Positions 27,729-37,225 of a stretch of DNA of 64,000 bases are shown in pieces; position 1 is the stretch's first letter, and the number at the start of each line of letters is the position of its first letter. The notes beneath the pieces were generated by a model that was given only the letters and a program-made list of their open reading frames with translations, did not search any database and was not told the origin of the DNA. A program made the position numbers and the translations under genes. This DNA comes from Gammaproteobacteria bacterium (lineage in GTDB: Bacteria > Pseudomonadota > Gammaproteobacteria > Pseudomonadales > Azotimanducaceae): assembly GCA_009841635.1 (NCBI GenBank), contig VXLJ01000003.1, forward strand, positions 86,324 to 150,323. The letters are read 5' to 3'.

Positions 27729-29192
27729 ATGCTCGTATCAATCCCGCCGTTTAAAAACGCCGATCTCCCAGAACGAACCAAGCCAATTCTCGTGATGCTC
27801 GGCCCTGGCATCGTGATGGCGGGACTCGCCATCGGCTCGGGCGAGTTGATTATGTGGCCATGGATCACCTCCGTGGTAGGTGCGCAACTGCTCTGGGCGG
27901 CCGCGATAGGCATTTTCCTGCAGCTTTGGGTCAATATCGAAATTGGTCGATGGTCCATCGTCACTGGTGAAAGCCCGTTCACTGGGATGGCACGCATTCT
28001 CAAATTAATGGTGTTCCTGTTCGTCTTTGTGATCTTTGTGGGGAAATTTCTACCCGGTTGGGCACGCGAAACAGGGGTGGCATTACGGGATTTGATTTTT
28101 GGACCAGGGCATGACAGTCCGCCTTGGCTCTGGACCGCGATTGTGTTCGCAACCGTCGCCGCCATTCTGTTCGGTCCTAAGGTGATCTACACGGCCGTGG
28201 AACGCTGCATCATGGGATTGATCGTTGTGATCATCGTAGGCCTGCTTTACGTTGTATGGCAAATCGGCTCAGTGGACATCTTTGTTGCCATGTGGCATGG
28301 CGTCATAGGAATTTTCGAATTTCCCGATTTCCCTGTCGACGTGCTTGCCGATGACGGAAGCGTTCGTGATCAATTGACTTTCAATCGCTTTTTTGGTGCC
28401 GTCGTTTTCGCTGGTGCAGGGGGCTTAGGCAACCTCTATTACGCCTACTACTTGCGTGAAAAGAACATTGGGATGGGCGCACGGATGCCCTCCTTAATGA
28501 GCCTGGCCCACAAGCACGAAGTCAAAGAAATGGATACAGGTTATCTATATCCGGAAACTGATGAAAACCGTCGTCGCTTCAAGGACTGGTTTCGCTACGT
28601 CGTAGTCGATCAGACATTCACGTTTTGGCTGCTCGGCACCTTTACGATGTTCCTGTTCATTTTCGGCGCACTCGCCGTGCTGCATCCGATTGGCTTGGTT
28701 CCCGATCGTGCCAGTCTCGTCTGGGACCTTGCGTCGATTCTCGAACAAAGTATGGGAACCTTTGGTCGCTACGTGTTTTTGATCGTCGGAATGGCCGCTC
28801 TCTTCAGCACACAACTTGGCGGGGTCGACGGTGGTAGCCGCATTTTTGCAGATCTACTTCACACAAACTTCAAATTCGGGCGCTGGTTCAAGCTTGAACA
28901 GTGGTATGTGATACTGGTAGGCACAACCATGGTCATCGGCGTGTTCAGCGTATGGTTCTTTGCGAAATACGACATCGCCGGTTTGGATTTTCTGTTTATT
29001 GCAGCCTTGATGAGCGGGTTTGTCATGGCTGTGTATGTGCCGATGATCTTATATATGAACATGACGCGTCTGCCTAAATCTGCACGTCCGGGGTGGATCA
29101 ATATCTTTTTTATGCTACTTGCGTCTGCCATGTACATCACTTTTGCAGGCTTTACTATTTACAGCAAAGTCGCTGAGGTGGTCGCCGGTTAG
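27729..29192 (+). CDS. Nramp-related membrane transporter lacking the metal-binding motifs
   Basis: 487 residues with about eleven hydrophobic helices and the overall Nramp/LeuT-fold pattern. At the position of the DPGN metal motif in helix 1 it reads GSGE (36-39). At the MPH motif of helix 6 it reads GLGNLYY (232-238). Classical divalent-metal coordination is therefore doubtful, and the substrate may be a different cation or a small organic solute. It lies divergent to a CmcJ/NvfI-type oxygenase, so a link to that enzyme's substrate is possible. It probably ends near weak hairpins at 29255-29269 and 29299-29314. Confidence 0.75.
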   Translation: MLVSIPPFKNADLPERTKPILVMLGPGIVMAGLAIGSGELIMWPWITSVVGAQLLWAAAIGIFLQLWVNIEIGRWSIVTGESPFTGMARILKLMVFLFVFVIFVGKFLPGWARETGVALRDLIFGPGHDSPPWLWTAIVFATVAAILFGPKVIYTAVERCIMGLIVVIIVGLLYVVWQIGSVDIFVAMWHGVIGIFEFPDFPVDVLADDGSVRDQLTFNRFFGAVVFAGAGGLGNLYYAYYLREKNIGMGARMPSLMSLAHKHEVKEMDTGYLYPETDENRRRFKDWFRYVVVDQTFTFWLLGTFTMFLFIFGALAVLHPIGLVPDRASLVWDLASILEQSMGTFGRYVFLIVGMAALFSTQLGGVDGGSRIFADLLHTNFKFGRWFKLEQWYVILVGTTMVIGVFSVWFFAKYDIAGLDFLFIAALMSGFVMAVYVPMILYMNMTRLPKSARPGWINIFFMLLASAMYITFAGFTIYSKVAEVVAG

Positions 29193-29555
29193 CACATAAG
29201 GTAGACAAAACCTGTTTGGCTATGTATTGGGAACTGGCTTTCATCTAAATACGATAGGTCAAAGACCTAAGACACATTTCCTAGCATATTCATTTCCGCA
29301 AAGCAGAGGCTTTGTTGAAAGCAATGAGCTGACAAATCGGTAACCCAAAGGAAACTTGAACTAAGTATGAAACTTTTCATATTTAAATAATGGGCACAAT
29401 TATTTTTCATACTTTTTAACACACTTTTATCTCCAACACAAGCCATTGCGACATGTATATAAAAGGTCTTGTGCACGAACGTTCGAACTCATGCAAGCAT
29501 GTATGGCGCATATTGCTGTATGCAAAATTCGCCACTCGTTTCCTGGCAACCTCAG
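29193..29555 (+). promoter_or_regulatory. AT-rich leader upstream of tkt with TATGAAA/TTTCATA dyads
   Basis: This non-coding stretch holds two small hairpins near the transporter stop: TAGGTC-AAA-GACCTA at 29255-29269 and CAAAGC-AGAG-GCTTTG at 29299-29314, neither with a T-run. Next comes a dyad TATGAAA-CT-TTTCATA at 29366-29381, with a third half-site TTTCATAC at 29405-29412. A 10-base palindrome CGAACGTTCG lies at 29476-29485. The repeated half-site in a promoter position suggests a regulator-binding region for tkt. No tRNA or small ORF was recognised. Confidence 0.35.
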
Positions 29556-31544
29556 ATGCATACGAGATTAGAGCGCGCAAATGCCATCCGCGCGTTGGCT
29601 ATGGATGCCGTGCAGCAAGCCAATTCAGGTCATCCCGGTGCGCCAATGGGTTTGGCCGACATCGCTGAAGTGTTATGGCAAGATGTCCTGCGGTATAACC
29701 CGGCGAACCCGAACTGGCACGACCGTGATCGTTTTGTGCTGTCGAATGGGCATGCGTCCATGTTGTTGTACGCAGTGCTTCACCTGACTGGTTATGACGT
29801 CACGATCGACGATATTCGTAATTTCCGGCAACTGCACTCGAAAACAGCCGGTCATCCAGAATATGGTGAATGTCCTGGTATTGAAACGACCACCGGGCCC
29901 CTCGGGCAGGGACTCGCAAATGCAGTAGGCATGGCGTTGGCAGAACGGGAGCTAGCGACCGCCTTTAATCGCGACGAATTCGACGTCGTCAATCACCGAA
30001 CTTGGGCATGTGTGGGTGAAGGTTGCTTAATGGAGGGCATTTCCCACGAAGCAGCGTCATTAGCTGGGACGCTCAAACTTGGCAAGCTCATCGTTCTATT
30101 CGACCGCAACAACATCACCATTGACGGCGACGCGCATCACTGGTTCACCGAAAATGTTGCTAATCGGTTTGAAGCCTATGGCTGGCGGGTCTTATCCGAT
30201 GTGGATGGTCACGACCCTGCAGCGATTGCCGAGGCGTTTGCCGCCGCCACAGCTCGAAGCGACCAACCCACCTTAATCGACTTTCGAACTGTCATTGGGT
30301 ACGGTGCACCTAACAAAAAAGGTACGGCAAGTGCACATGGTTCGCCACTCGGCAACGACGAAATAGCTCTCGTTCGTGAGCGCCTTGCCTGGTCGCATGA
30401 ACCGTTCAAAATACCTGCGTCGTTGTATGAGGCATGGAATACACGCAACCGCGGTAGCAAGCTCGAAAGCGCTTGGAATGACAAATTCGAGGCGTATGCT
30501 CGAGCTCATCCAGAATTAGCGAGCGAGCTGTCTCGCCGCCTGAAAGGCGAGCTGCCAGTAGATTGGTTCGACGCCATCACACAACTGGCTAAGGAAGGTC
30601 AGGCAGAACCCGCATCGTTAGAAACTCGCAAAGCGTCGGGACAGTGTCTAGACCTGCTGGGTCCTGAAATTCCAGAGCTGTTTGGCGGTTCGGCGGATCT
30701 CACAGGATCAAACAACACCCAATGGGACGGCGCCGGGTGGCTTTGGGAAGGCGGACGCTACATGAACTACGGCGTACGTGAATTTGGGATGACCGCGATT
30801 GCGAATGGCATGGCCTTGCACGGCGGCTTCATTCCTTATACGGGTACATTTCTGGTGTTTATGGAATATGCCCGTAACGCAGTTCGACTCGCATCGCTCA
30901 TTGGCCTACGACACATTCTCGTCTACACGCACGACTCGGTGGGTCTAGGCGAAGATGGACCAACGCACCAGCCAATTGAACAGCTGACCAACCTGCGCAC
31001 AACCCCGAATTTATCCGTTTGGCGGCCATGTGACGTTGTTGAAACAGCCATCGCCTGGCGAGAAATACTCCAGCGCCAAGATGGTCCATGCGCCATCGTC
31101 CTGACGCGCCAAAAAACTCAACCACAAGCGCGTGATTCAAGTACCTTCGACAACATCAAGCGCGGGGCGTACATTCTGCGTAGCGAAACGAAAGACTTAG
31201 AGCTCATTCTCATCGCAACAGGTTCTGAAGTGGAAGTGGCTCAAGAAGCTGCGGATCGATTAGAGACAGCTGGTACCGGCGTTCGGGTCGTTTCCATGCC
31301 TTCGGTCGATCGATTTATGCAACAATCTGACGAATATCGGGAGCTCGTCCTGCCCTACACGATGCGTAATCGAGTTGCCATTGAAGCTGCACACCCTGAT
31401 TATTGGCGCAGGTTCGTTGGTCTTGACGGGGCGGTTGTCGGTATCAATCGATTTGGTTTATCCGCGCCGGGCGATGAAGTGATGCGGGAGCTTGGCGTTC
31501 ATGCCGATGCGGTCGTGGCTGCAGCCGAGCAACTACTCGCGTGA
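29556..31544 (+). CDS. tkt: Transketolase
   Basis: 662 residues from ATG 29556 (HTRLERANAIRALAMDAV aligns with the usual N-terminus). The frame extends to 29469, and ATG 29520 is also possible. Conserved parts: SGHPGAPMG, the thiamine-diphosphate motif with GEGCLMEGISHE, the CATSG-like GLGEDGPTHQP loop, and a closing Rossmann domain. It transfers two-carbon ketol units in the pentose phosphate pathway. The pgk gene follows after three bases, so the two are co-transcribed. The gap gene usually found between them is absent. Confidence 0.95.
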   Translation: MHTRLERANAIRALAMDAVQQANSGHPGAPMGLADIAEVLWQDVLRYNPANPNWHDRDRFVLSNGHASMLLYAVLHLTGYDVTIDDIRNFRQLHSKTAGHPEYGECPGIETTTGPLGQGLANAVGMALAERELATAFNRDEFDVVNHRTWACVGEGCLMEGISHEAASLAGTLKLGKLIVLFDRNNITIDGDAHHWFTENVANRFEAYGWRVLSDVDGHDPAAIAEAFAAATARSDQPTLIDFRTVIGYGAPNKKGTASAHGSPLGNDEIALVRERLAWSHEPFKIPASLYEAWNTRNRGSKLESAWNDKFEAYARAHPELASELSRRLKGELPVDWFDAITQLAKEGQAEPASLETRKASGQCLDLLGPEIPELFGGSADLTGSNNTQWDGAGWLWEGGRYMNYGVREFGMTAIANGMALHGGFIPYTGTFLVFMEYARNAVRLASLIGLRHILVYTHDSVGLGEDGPTHQPIEQLTNLRTTPNLSVWRPCDVVETAIAWREILQRQDGPCAIVLTRQKTQPQARDSSTFDNIKRGAYILRSETKDLELILIATGSEVEVAQEAADRLETAGTGVRVVSMPSVDRFMQQSDEYRELVLPYTMRNRVAIEAAHPDYWRRFVGLDGAVVGINRFGLSAPGDEVMRELGVHADAVVAAAEQLLA

Positions 31545-31547
31545 CCT

Positions 31548-32696
31548 ATGCCTGTCACGCAACTAACTGACGTCGATTTACGCGGCAAGCGCGTACTAAT
31601 TAGGTCAGACTTAAACGTCCCACTCAAGGACGGCGAAATTACCAATGACGCGCGCATCCAGGCTTCGTTGCCGACGATCGAATATGCCCTTAAAGAAGCC
31701 GCAAGCGTCATTCTGGTGTCGCACCTTGGACGTCCTCAAGTAGGTGAAGACAACTCGGCATTTTCACTGCGGCCTGTCGCGCACCGTGTTAGTCAGTTAC
31801 TCCAACAAAGAATCCCCTTGATTGCGAATTGGCACGATGATCTCGAAATTTCCGCTGGCACCGTCGCAATGCTTGAGAACATCCGCTTTGAAGCCGGCGA
31901 AACAAAAAATGATTCGGAACTAGCGGCAAAACTAGCGCGGTTATGCGATGTATATATCAACGACGCGTTTGGAACGGCACATCGAGCTCATGCGTCTACT
32001 CACGGCATAACACAGTATGTGGCAACAACGTGTGCTGGCTTGCTGCTAGGTAAAGAAATTGATGCGTTAGAACGCGCGCTAAATGCACCCACTCGGCCAC
32101 TTGTGGCGGTATTAGGCGGTGCTAAAGTGTCTGGCAAGCTTGAAGCATTGCACCAATTAAAAGAGAAGGCCGATGCCGTGCTGGTTGGCGGGGGAATGGC
32201 AAACACATTCTTGCTAGCCGCTGGCTTTGAAACGGGCCAATCTCTCGTCGAACCGGCCTTGCTCGGAGACGCTCGCGCCATTCGAGAAAGCGCAAATCTA
32301 CCATTGCCGGTAGACGTTATGACGACCCGCAAGATTGATTCAGAAAGCCATGCCACGCTCCGTCTGCGAGAAGCAATTCCGCATGATGAACAAATCGTCG
32401 ACATCGGACCCGAAACGGCGCGTCAGTTCGCACAGGTCATCGCTGCGGCGGGTACGGTGATCTGGAACGGACCGATGGGAATCTTCGAATACCCGCAATT
32501 TGGCGACGGCACGCGAGTTGTCGCCGAAGCGATTGCGGAGTCCGAAGCTTTTACACTCGCGGGTGGTGGCGACACCATCGCGGCGCTGGATCGTTTCGGT
32601 GTAGCAGCTCAAATGGACTATGTCTCGACGGGTGGTGGCGCATTCCTCGAATTCGTCGAAGGCAAATCCTTGCCAGGTATTGAAGCGTTGCAATGA
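31548..32696 (+). CDS. pgk: Phosphoglycerate kinase
   Basis: 382 residues. Marks are GKRVLIRSDLNVPLKDG, SHLGRP, ENIRFEAGE, ATP-site VLGGAKVSGKLE and the final STGGGAFLEFVEG. It interconverts 1,3-bisphosphoglycerate and 3-phosphoglycerate with ATP formation in glycolysis/gluconeogenesis. It lies three bases after tkt, and a FAD-linked dehydrogenase gene follows after 57 bases. Confidence 0.97.
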   Translation: MPVTQLTDVDLRGKRVLIRSDLNVPLKDGEITNDARIQASLPTIEYALKEAASVILVSHLGRPQVGEDNSAFSLRPVAHRVSQLLQQRIPLIANWHDDLEISAGTVAMLENIRFEAGETKNDSELAAKLARLCDVYINDAFGTAHRAHASTHGITQYVATTCAGLLLGKEIDALERALNAPTRPLVAVLGGAKVSGKLEALHQLKEKADAVLVGGGMANTFLLAAGFETGQSLVEPALLGDARAIRESANLPLPVDVMTTRKIDSESHATLRLREAIPHDEQIVDIGPETARQFAQVIAAAGTVIWNGPMGIFEYPQFGDGTRVVAEAIAESEAFTLAGGGDTIAALDRFGVAAQMDYVSTGGGAFLEFVEGKSLPGIEALQ

Positions 32697-32753
32697 CCCG
32701 TTGCCGTCCACGCCATAAACACGCCATGGCATTAACAACTTTCGTGCGTTGGC

Positions 32754-34148
32754 ATGCTATCGCAAGCTGAATTCCAAGCTAACGCACTAAGCGTTTTAAG
32801 CGCTCATCAGATCAAAACGGACCCTGCAGATCTCGCAACTTGGGGGACGGATTGGACGCGGAGCTTCGTCGTCGACCCGCTTGCTGTGGTCTTTCCTGAA
32901 TCCGTCGAGCAAGTTGTGCAAATCGTCAAAAAAGCACCTGAGTGGGGCGTCGCGTTGGTTCCGTCAGGGGGACGGACGGGCTTATCAGGCGGTGCCGTCG
33001 CGCCCAATCGTGAAGTCGTGGTTTCGCTCGATCGAATGAACGCGATTTTGGATTTTCTTGAGAACGACAAAATCGTGCATTGCCAAGCCGGCGTGATTAC
33101 CCAGCAGCTGCAAGAAGTCGCACACCAGCACGGCTTGTTCTATCCCGTGGATTTTTCATCATCTGGTTCAAGTCAGATCGGTGGCAACATTGCAACCAAT
33201 GCAGGGGGTATTCGCGTTATCAGATATGGCCTGACCAGACGCTGGGTAGCAGGACTCACGGTCGTGACGGGTACAGGTGCGGTGCTCCGCCTCAATCACG
33301 GGTTGGTAAAAAATGCGACTGGCTACGACCTGCGCCACCTCTTTATTGGCTCAGAAGGAACCTTAGGTATCGTCGTCGAGGCCGAAATCCGCCTGATCCC
33401 AACCCCAGCGACGCAACAGGTGATGGTATTAGCCATCCCGCAGTTGCTCGACATCTTGAAAGTCTTACGGGTGTTTCAAGATAGCCTTGAACTATCCGCG
33501 TTCGAATTCTTCTCTGAATTGGCGTTACAGAAAGTGCAGGCGCACCGCGACCTGCAACGCCCATTCACCCGTAGCAGTCCGTTTTACGCGCTGCTTGAAT
33601 ATGACGAAAATGAATTTGAGCAAGCACAACAAACTTTCGCAGCTGCAGTTGACGCCGGTTGGGTTGCAGACGGTGTCGTCAGTCAATCACTGAGTCAAGC
33701 TTCAGCATTGTGGGAGTTGCGTGAGGGCATAAGCGAATCGATCGCGCCGTACACACCCTACAAAAATGACATATCCGTGCGCATCGGCGAAATCCCGGAA
33801 TTCCTTGCGGATGTGGAAAAAGTTGTCGCTCAGAACTATCCAGACCTTGAGGTCGTCTGGTTCGGGCACATCGGGGATGGCAACGTGCATCTGAACATCC
33901 TGCGACCCCCAAACGTTTCTATAGATGAGTTCTATGAACGTTGCCACACGATCAGTCCGCAACTCTTTGCATTGATTCAAGCGCGCAATGGCAGCATTTC
34001 GGCCGAGCATGGCGTCGGCTTGTTAAAACGTGATTTCTTGAGCTACTCTCGAAGTGAGGAGGAAATACAAGCGATGCGTCAAATGAAACGCATCTTTGAT
34101 CCTCACAATATTCTGAACCCGAATAAACTGCTCGCGACTAGCCAGTAA
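32754..34148 (+). CDS. FAD-linked 2-hydroxyacid dehydrogenase, second copy
   Basis: 464 residues. FAD-domain signatures are VPSGGRTGLSGGA and GGNIATNAGGIRV; the C-terminal domain has GHIGDGNVHLNIL and ends HNILNPNKLLA. It is the same family as 14316-15695 but clearly diverged, so different substrates (D-lactate, D-2-hydroxyglutarate or similar) are likely. It may share the tkt-pgk transcript. It converges on the enolase-superfamily gene with eight bases between stops. Confidence 0.85.
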   Translation: MLSQAEFQANALSVLSAHQIKTDPADLATWGTDWTRSFVVDPLAVVFPESVEQVVQIVKKAPEWGVALVPSGGRTGLSGGAVAPNREVVVSLDRMNAILDFLENDKIVHCQAGVITQQLQEVAHQHGLFYPVDFSSSGSSQIGGNIATNAGGIRVIRYGLTRRWVAGLTVVTGTGAVLRLNHGLVKNATGYDLRHLFIGSEGTLGIVVEAEIRLIPTPATQQVMVLAIPQLLDILKVLRVFQDSLELSAFEFFSELALQKVQAHRDLQRPFTRSSPFYALLEYDENEFEQAQQTFAAAVDAGWVADGVVSQSLSQASALWELREGISESIAPYTPYKNDISVRIGEIPEFLADVEKVVAQNYPDLEVVWFGHIGDGNVHLNILRPPNVSIDEFYERCHTISPQLFALIQARNGSISAEHGVGLLKRDFLSYSRSEEEIQAMRQMKRIFDPHNILNPNKLLATSQ

Positions 34149-34156
34149 GCGTCAAA

Positions 34157-35320
34157 CTACCAGTTGTTGAATGCGCCATCCCGGCGCTGCAATTGTGGTG
34201 GCCAGCTATTCAATGGTGCGGCAATTTTCCGTGCTTCGGCTTCATTGAAATCCACACCTAAACCAGGCTCTTCGCGGGGCCATGCATAACCATCTTCAAA
34301 GTGCAGCTGTTTTGGGAAAATGTCTTGGGCGTAGCTGCCCGGTGCGCGTGGCATTTCCTGCACGCCAACATTGGTACTTGCCATACATAAAGCGACACCC
34401 GCAGCAGCTGATACCGGTCCTAGTGGGTTGTGGGGCACGATATCGATAAAGTGAGTCTCACACGCATGCGTGATTTTGCGCGCTTCTGTCAAACCACCGG
34501 CAATGCACAAATCAATCCTGGCAAAGTTAATCGTCTCATTCTCGATTACTTCGCGGAATCCCCATTTTGAAGACCACTGCTCGCCAGCGGCGATCGGCAC
34601 ACTGACTTGCTGCCGTAATGTCTGATACGACCCCGGATTTTCGGAGCGGAGCGGATCTTCGATGAAGAACATGTTGAATGGTTCAAGCGCTTTGCACAAT
34701 GCCACCGCATTCGCTGTATCGAGGCGCGTATGCACGTCAATGCATAAATTGATTTGCTCACCAACCGCGTCGCGAATCTTCGTCAATAACTCGACCGCTC
34801 GTGGGATCGATTCTCGCGGCTCAAAAACCACCCCGTCTTCGTTCGCTTCAGTCATATCGATCGGCACATCAAAACGAGCGAACTTCCAACCTTGTTCTGA
34901 CGTTTCACGGCAACTCGCAACGGTGGCTTCAATGCTGCTAGCTCGGTTGTGTGGATAGCAAACCACTCTGTCCCTTACGGGTCCACCCAGCAGGCGATAA
35001 ACGGGCAGATTTAGAGCTTTCCCTTTTATGTCCCAGAGCGCGATGTCGATCGCGCTCAACGCGCACGTATACACCCGATCGGCGGGGAAAAAAGACGCGC
35101 GAAACATACGTTGCCAAAGGCGTTCAGTCGCTAACGGATCAGCGCCGATACACAACTCACCTAAATGTTCTAGTGCCTGACAGATGGCACCGGCCCAATG
35201 GCCAATGCCAACTTCGCCTAATCCAACGATGCCATCGTCGGTTTCGACCTTGACGATAAAGAATTTGCGTGATCGAGATTCATCATAAAAAACAAAAGGC
35301 TCGATGGCTGCGATTTTCAC
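34157..35320 (-). CDS. Enolase-superfamily sugar-acid dehydratase (mandelate racemase/galactonate dehydratase group)
   Basis: 387 residues. Metal ligands are visible as Asp195 (with His197, DVHTR), Glu221 (FFIEDP) and Glu247 (AAGEQW). His297 in VPHNPLGP is the likely catalytic base. The DxH plus HNPLGP pattern is that of D-galactonate/gluconate-type dehydratases. It should dehydrate an aldonic acid to a 2-keto-3-deoxy acid. It is followed upstream, on the same strand, by a CmcJ/NvfI-type gene, which may act on a related compound. Substrate cannot be fixed from sequence. Confidence 0.85.
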   Translation of the reverse strand: MKIAAIEPFVFYDESRSRKFFIVKVETDDGIVGLGEVGIGHWAGAICQALEHLGELCIGADPLATERLWQRMFRASFFPADRVYTCALSAIDIALWDIKGKALNLPVYRLLGGPVRDRVVCYPHNRASSIEATVASCRETSEQGWKFARFDVPIDMTEANEDGVVFEPRESIPRAVELLTKIRDAVGEQINLCIDVHTRLDTANAVALCKALEPFNMFFIEDPLRSENPGSYQTLRQQVSVPIAAGEQWSSKWGFREVIENETINFARIDLCIAGGLTEARKITHACETHFIDIVPHNPLGPVSAAAGVALCMASTNVGVQEMPRAPGSYAQDIFPKQLHFEDGYAWPREEPGLGVDFNEAEARKIAAPLNSWPPQLQRRDGAFNNW

Positions 35321-35362
35321 GTTTGCTAGGTCCTGTTAATGCGCTCGCGCAAACAGTGATGG

Positions 35363-36340
35363 TCAGTCCTTTAATAGGAAAACGCTGACGCGGTGTTCGC
35401 AACTCTCGCGCTCTTCCACGTCGTTGGCGGGGAAAGGCTCTTCAAATGCGGAGTGATACGTGTTGTAGACCATCGTGCCGTCATCGTCTTTGTGACATTC
35501 GAAAAGGTTCAGTGCGAGCACTTCATTTGTAGTCATCCGTGGGTAGTAATACCAGCGTTGGCCTTTGTTGTAACGCAAAGATGATTGATTCGTAATCTGG
35601 CCGGACATGGTGAAGCCTTTAAGACCACTTGAGACCACGTCATCGCGCTCAACCGTACTTGCATCAAGCACACCGAGAGGCATGTGCTGCAACGGCTGGT
35701 GCATGTGTACCGTACGCCAGAAGTTCACGACCATAAAACCCGTTACGTCGTCACGATCAAATTGCTTGCGCCATTCCGCAGCATGCTCAGGATTCCCAAA
35801 CGCAGCCGAGTTTTCTTCGAAATCATCAGGCGTCATACCGTAATCATTGTGAACAACCGTGCCGAAGAAAGGATTTGGCGAATGCTTGCCGCGGCGCAAC
35901 AGTCGATCAGGCTGTTGGATTTCAATACGCTTGCCTGGAAGTAAAGTGTTTTGCAGGATAGCCTCTATTTCCGGCATGTAAAACTTCGCGACTTCGTTCT
36001 CAACCTCCGCATATTGCTTCGATTGGTCGCCGAATCTGTCGGTTGCGCCGAACGCGCCAGAATCCCAGTTTTGGACTTCTGATTCGTGATCTAGCAGCAC
36101 AAAACCGTGTCTATTGAAAAAACGACTGTGGAAATCTGCATTGCCATCGTCTTCACTCGCTTGCAACGCCCGACCATCACCGATATCGATTAGCGGCTCT
36201 TGACCGACAGCAAACACCCCAGGCGTAGGGTGCTGTTGCAAAACGTCGATTACGATTTTTTGATCGCTCGAAAATCCTGGCTGAAATAGACCGTTCAATC
36301 GCGTGCCTACAGCCGTCGCGTCGTGCATTGCTTTCATCAT
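35363..36340 (-). CDS. CmcJ/NvfI family oxidoreductase, copy 2
   Basis: 325 residues from ATG 36340, chosen because GAGGAAACG directly precedes it; the frame continues upstream to 36358. Family marks mirror copy 1: VVHNDYGM, VVNFWRTV, a WYYYPRMTTNEVLALNLFE block and the closing VEERESCEHRVSVF. It differs from 26581-27432 by a longer N-terminus (about 70 residues) and a distinct mid region. It is encoded with a sugar-acid dehydratase (42 bases apart), so small hydroxylated acids are plausible substrates. Function unknown. Confidence 0.7.
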   Translation of the reverse strand: MMKAMHDATAVGTRLNGLFQPGFSSDQKIVIDVLQQHPTPGVFAVGQEPLIDIGDGRALQASEDDGNADFHSRFFNRHGFVLLDHESEVQNWDSGAFGATDRFGDQSKQYAEVENEVAKFYMPEIEAILQNTLLPGKRIEIQQPDRLLRRGKHSPNPFFGTVVHNDYGMTPDDFEENSAAFGNPEHAAEWRKQFDRDDVTGFMVVNFWRTVHMHQPLQHMPLGVLDASTVERDDVVSSGLKGFTMSGQITNQSSLRYNKGQRWYYYPRMTTNEVLALNLFECHKDDDGTMVYNTYHSAFEEPFPANDVEERESCEHRVSVFLLKD

Positions 36341-36460
36341 CGTTTCCTCAGGAACCATTTGTCACCCTATTCGAAACCCCGCGAGTTGAACACGAAAGCT
36401 TCGGTGCATTCAAAATCATCGCTAGTGCGACAGTGGATATTAAATTCCGTCTAGCCCTCG

Positions 36461-37204
36461 CTACTTGGAAAAGGTGGTTTCGCAACAAACGCCTGTTCCC
36501 TGAAGCAGGTCGGCGAAGGAGGCCAACATTTGTTTAGCGCCTCGGACCTCAACCCCGCAGCCGCAGCTTACCAGCGCAAGGGTTGGTCGATTTTCCCAAA
36601 ACACACCGTTTTCTACAACGCCAGGTATGTTGTTCAAGGTGCACTCAAGGTCTTCAGGATCCTGAACCTCAAGCTGCGCAACATCGAGAATCACATTGCC
36701 GTTGTCAGTGCGAAAATCCTCGCGCAGGCGCGGCTCGCCACCAAGCTCGGCAAGCCTCGCCGCAACGTGTGCACGCGCCATGGGAATCACTTCGACAGGA
36801 ATCGGGAAGCCACCTAAACGATCAACAAGCTTGGTTTCATCGACGAGACAGATAAAAACGTCGCTTAATGCCGCGACGATCTTCTCTCGAGTTAATGCCC
36901 CGCCGCCGCCTTTTGTTAGCGCGCCTCGTGCATCTATCTCATCCGCGCCATCTACATATAGTGCTGCTCGCTCGCCGCAATTTGAATCGAAAACTTGAAT
37001 ACCTATGTCGGCCAAAGCTGCTGAAGAAGCTTCTGAACTAGAAAAAGCGCCGCGCACGCTCACATTGCGTTCGTGCAATGCTGCGATGAAGTGATTTACG
37101 GTTGATCCGGTGCCAACACCGAGAATGTCATGAGGCTTGAGTTTCGCAGTGACGAAATCAGCGGCCACTTGCGCGACCTGTTGCTTCAGTTGCTCTTGAT
37201 CCAT
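36461..37204 (-). CDS. rpiA: Ribose-5-phosphate isomerase A
   Basis: 247 residues; E. coli RpiA has 219. Signatures: LGVGTGSTVNHFI, YVDGADEID, LTKGGGGALTREKI and the active-site region PIPVEVIPMA. It interconverts ribose-5-phosphate and ribulose-5-phosphate. The excess length is a C-terminal tail after VEVR, ending in a cysteine-containing GVCCETTFSK; no homologous tail is known to me. It lies 21 bases after def at the end of the fau-def-rpiA run. Confidence 0.93.
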   Translation of the reverse strand: MDQEQLKQQVAQVAADFVTAKLKPHDILGVGTGSTVNHFIAALHERNVSVRGAFSSSEASSAALADIGIQVFDSNCGERAALYVDGADEIDARGALTKGGGGALTREKIVAALSDVFICLVDETKLVDRLGGFPIPVEVIPMARAHVAARLAELGGEPRLREDFRTDNGNVILDVAQLEVQDPEDLECTLNNIPGVVENGVFWENRPTLALVSCGCGVEVRGAKQMLASFADLLQGTGVCCETTFSK

Positions 37205-37225
37205 TCGAAATTGCTTGGTTGCTCG

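Noticed and set aside
27729..29192. Straight annotation as a Mn/Fe Nramp transporter
   Set aside because: Both metal-coordinating motifs are replaced, so only the fold is supported.
29469..29555. N-terminal extension of transketolase
   Set aside because: Family similarity starts after ATG 29556 and the extra residues are Cys/Tyr-rich and unconserved in type.
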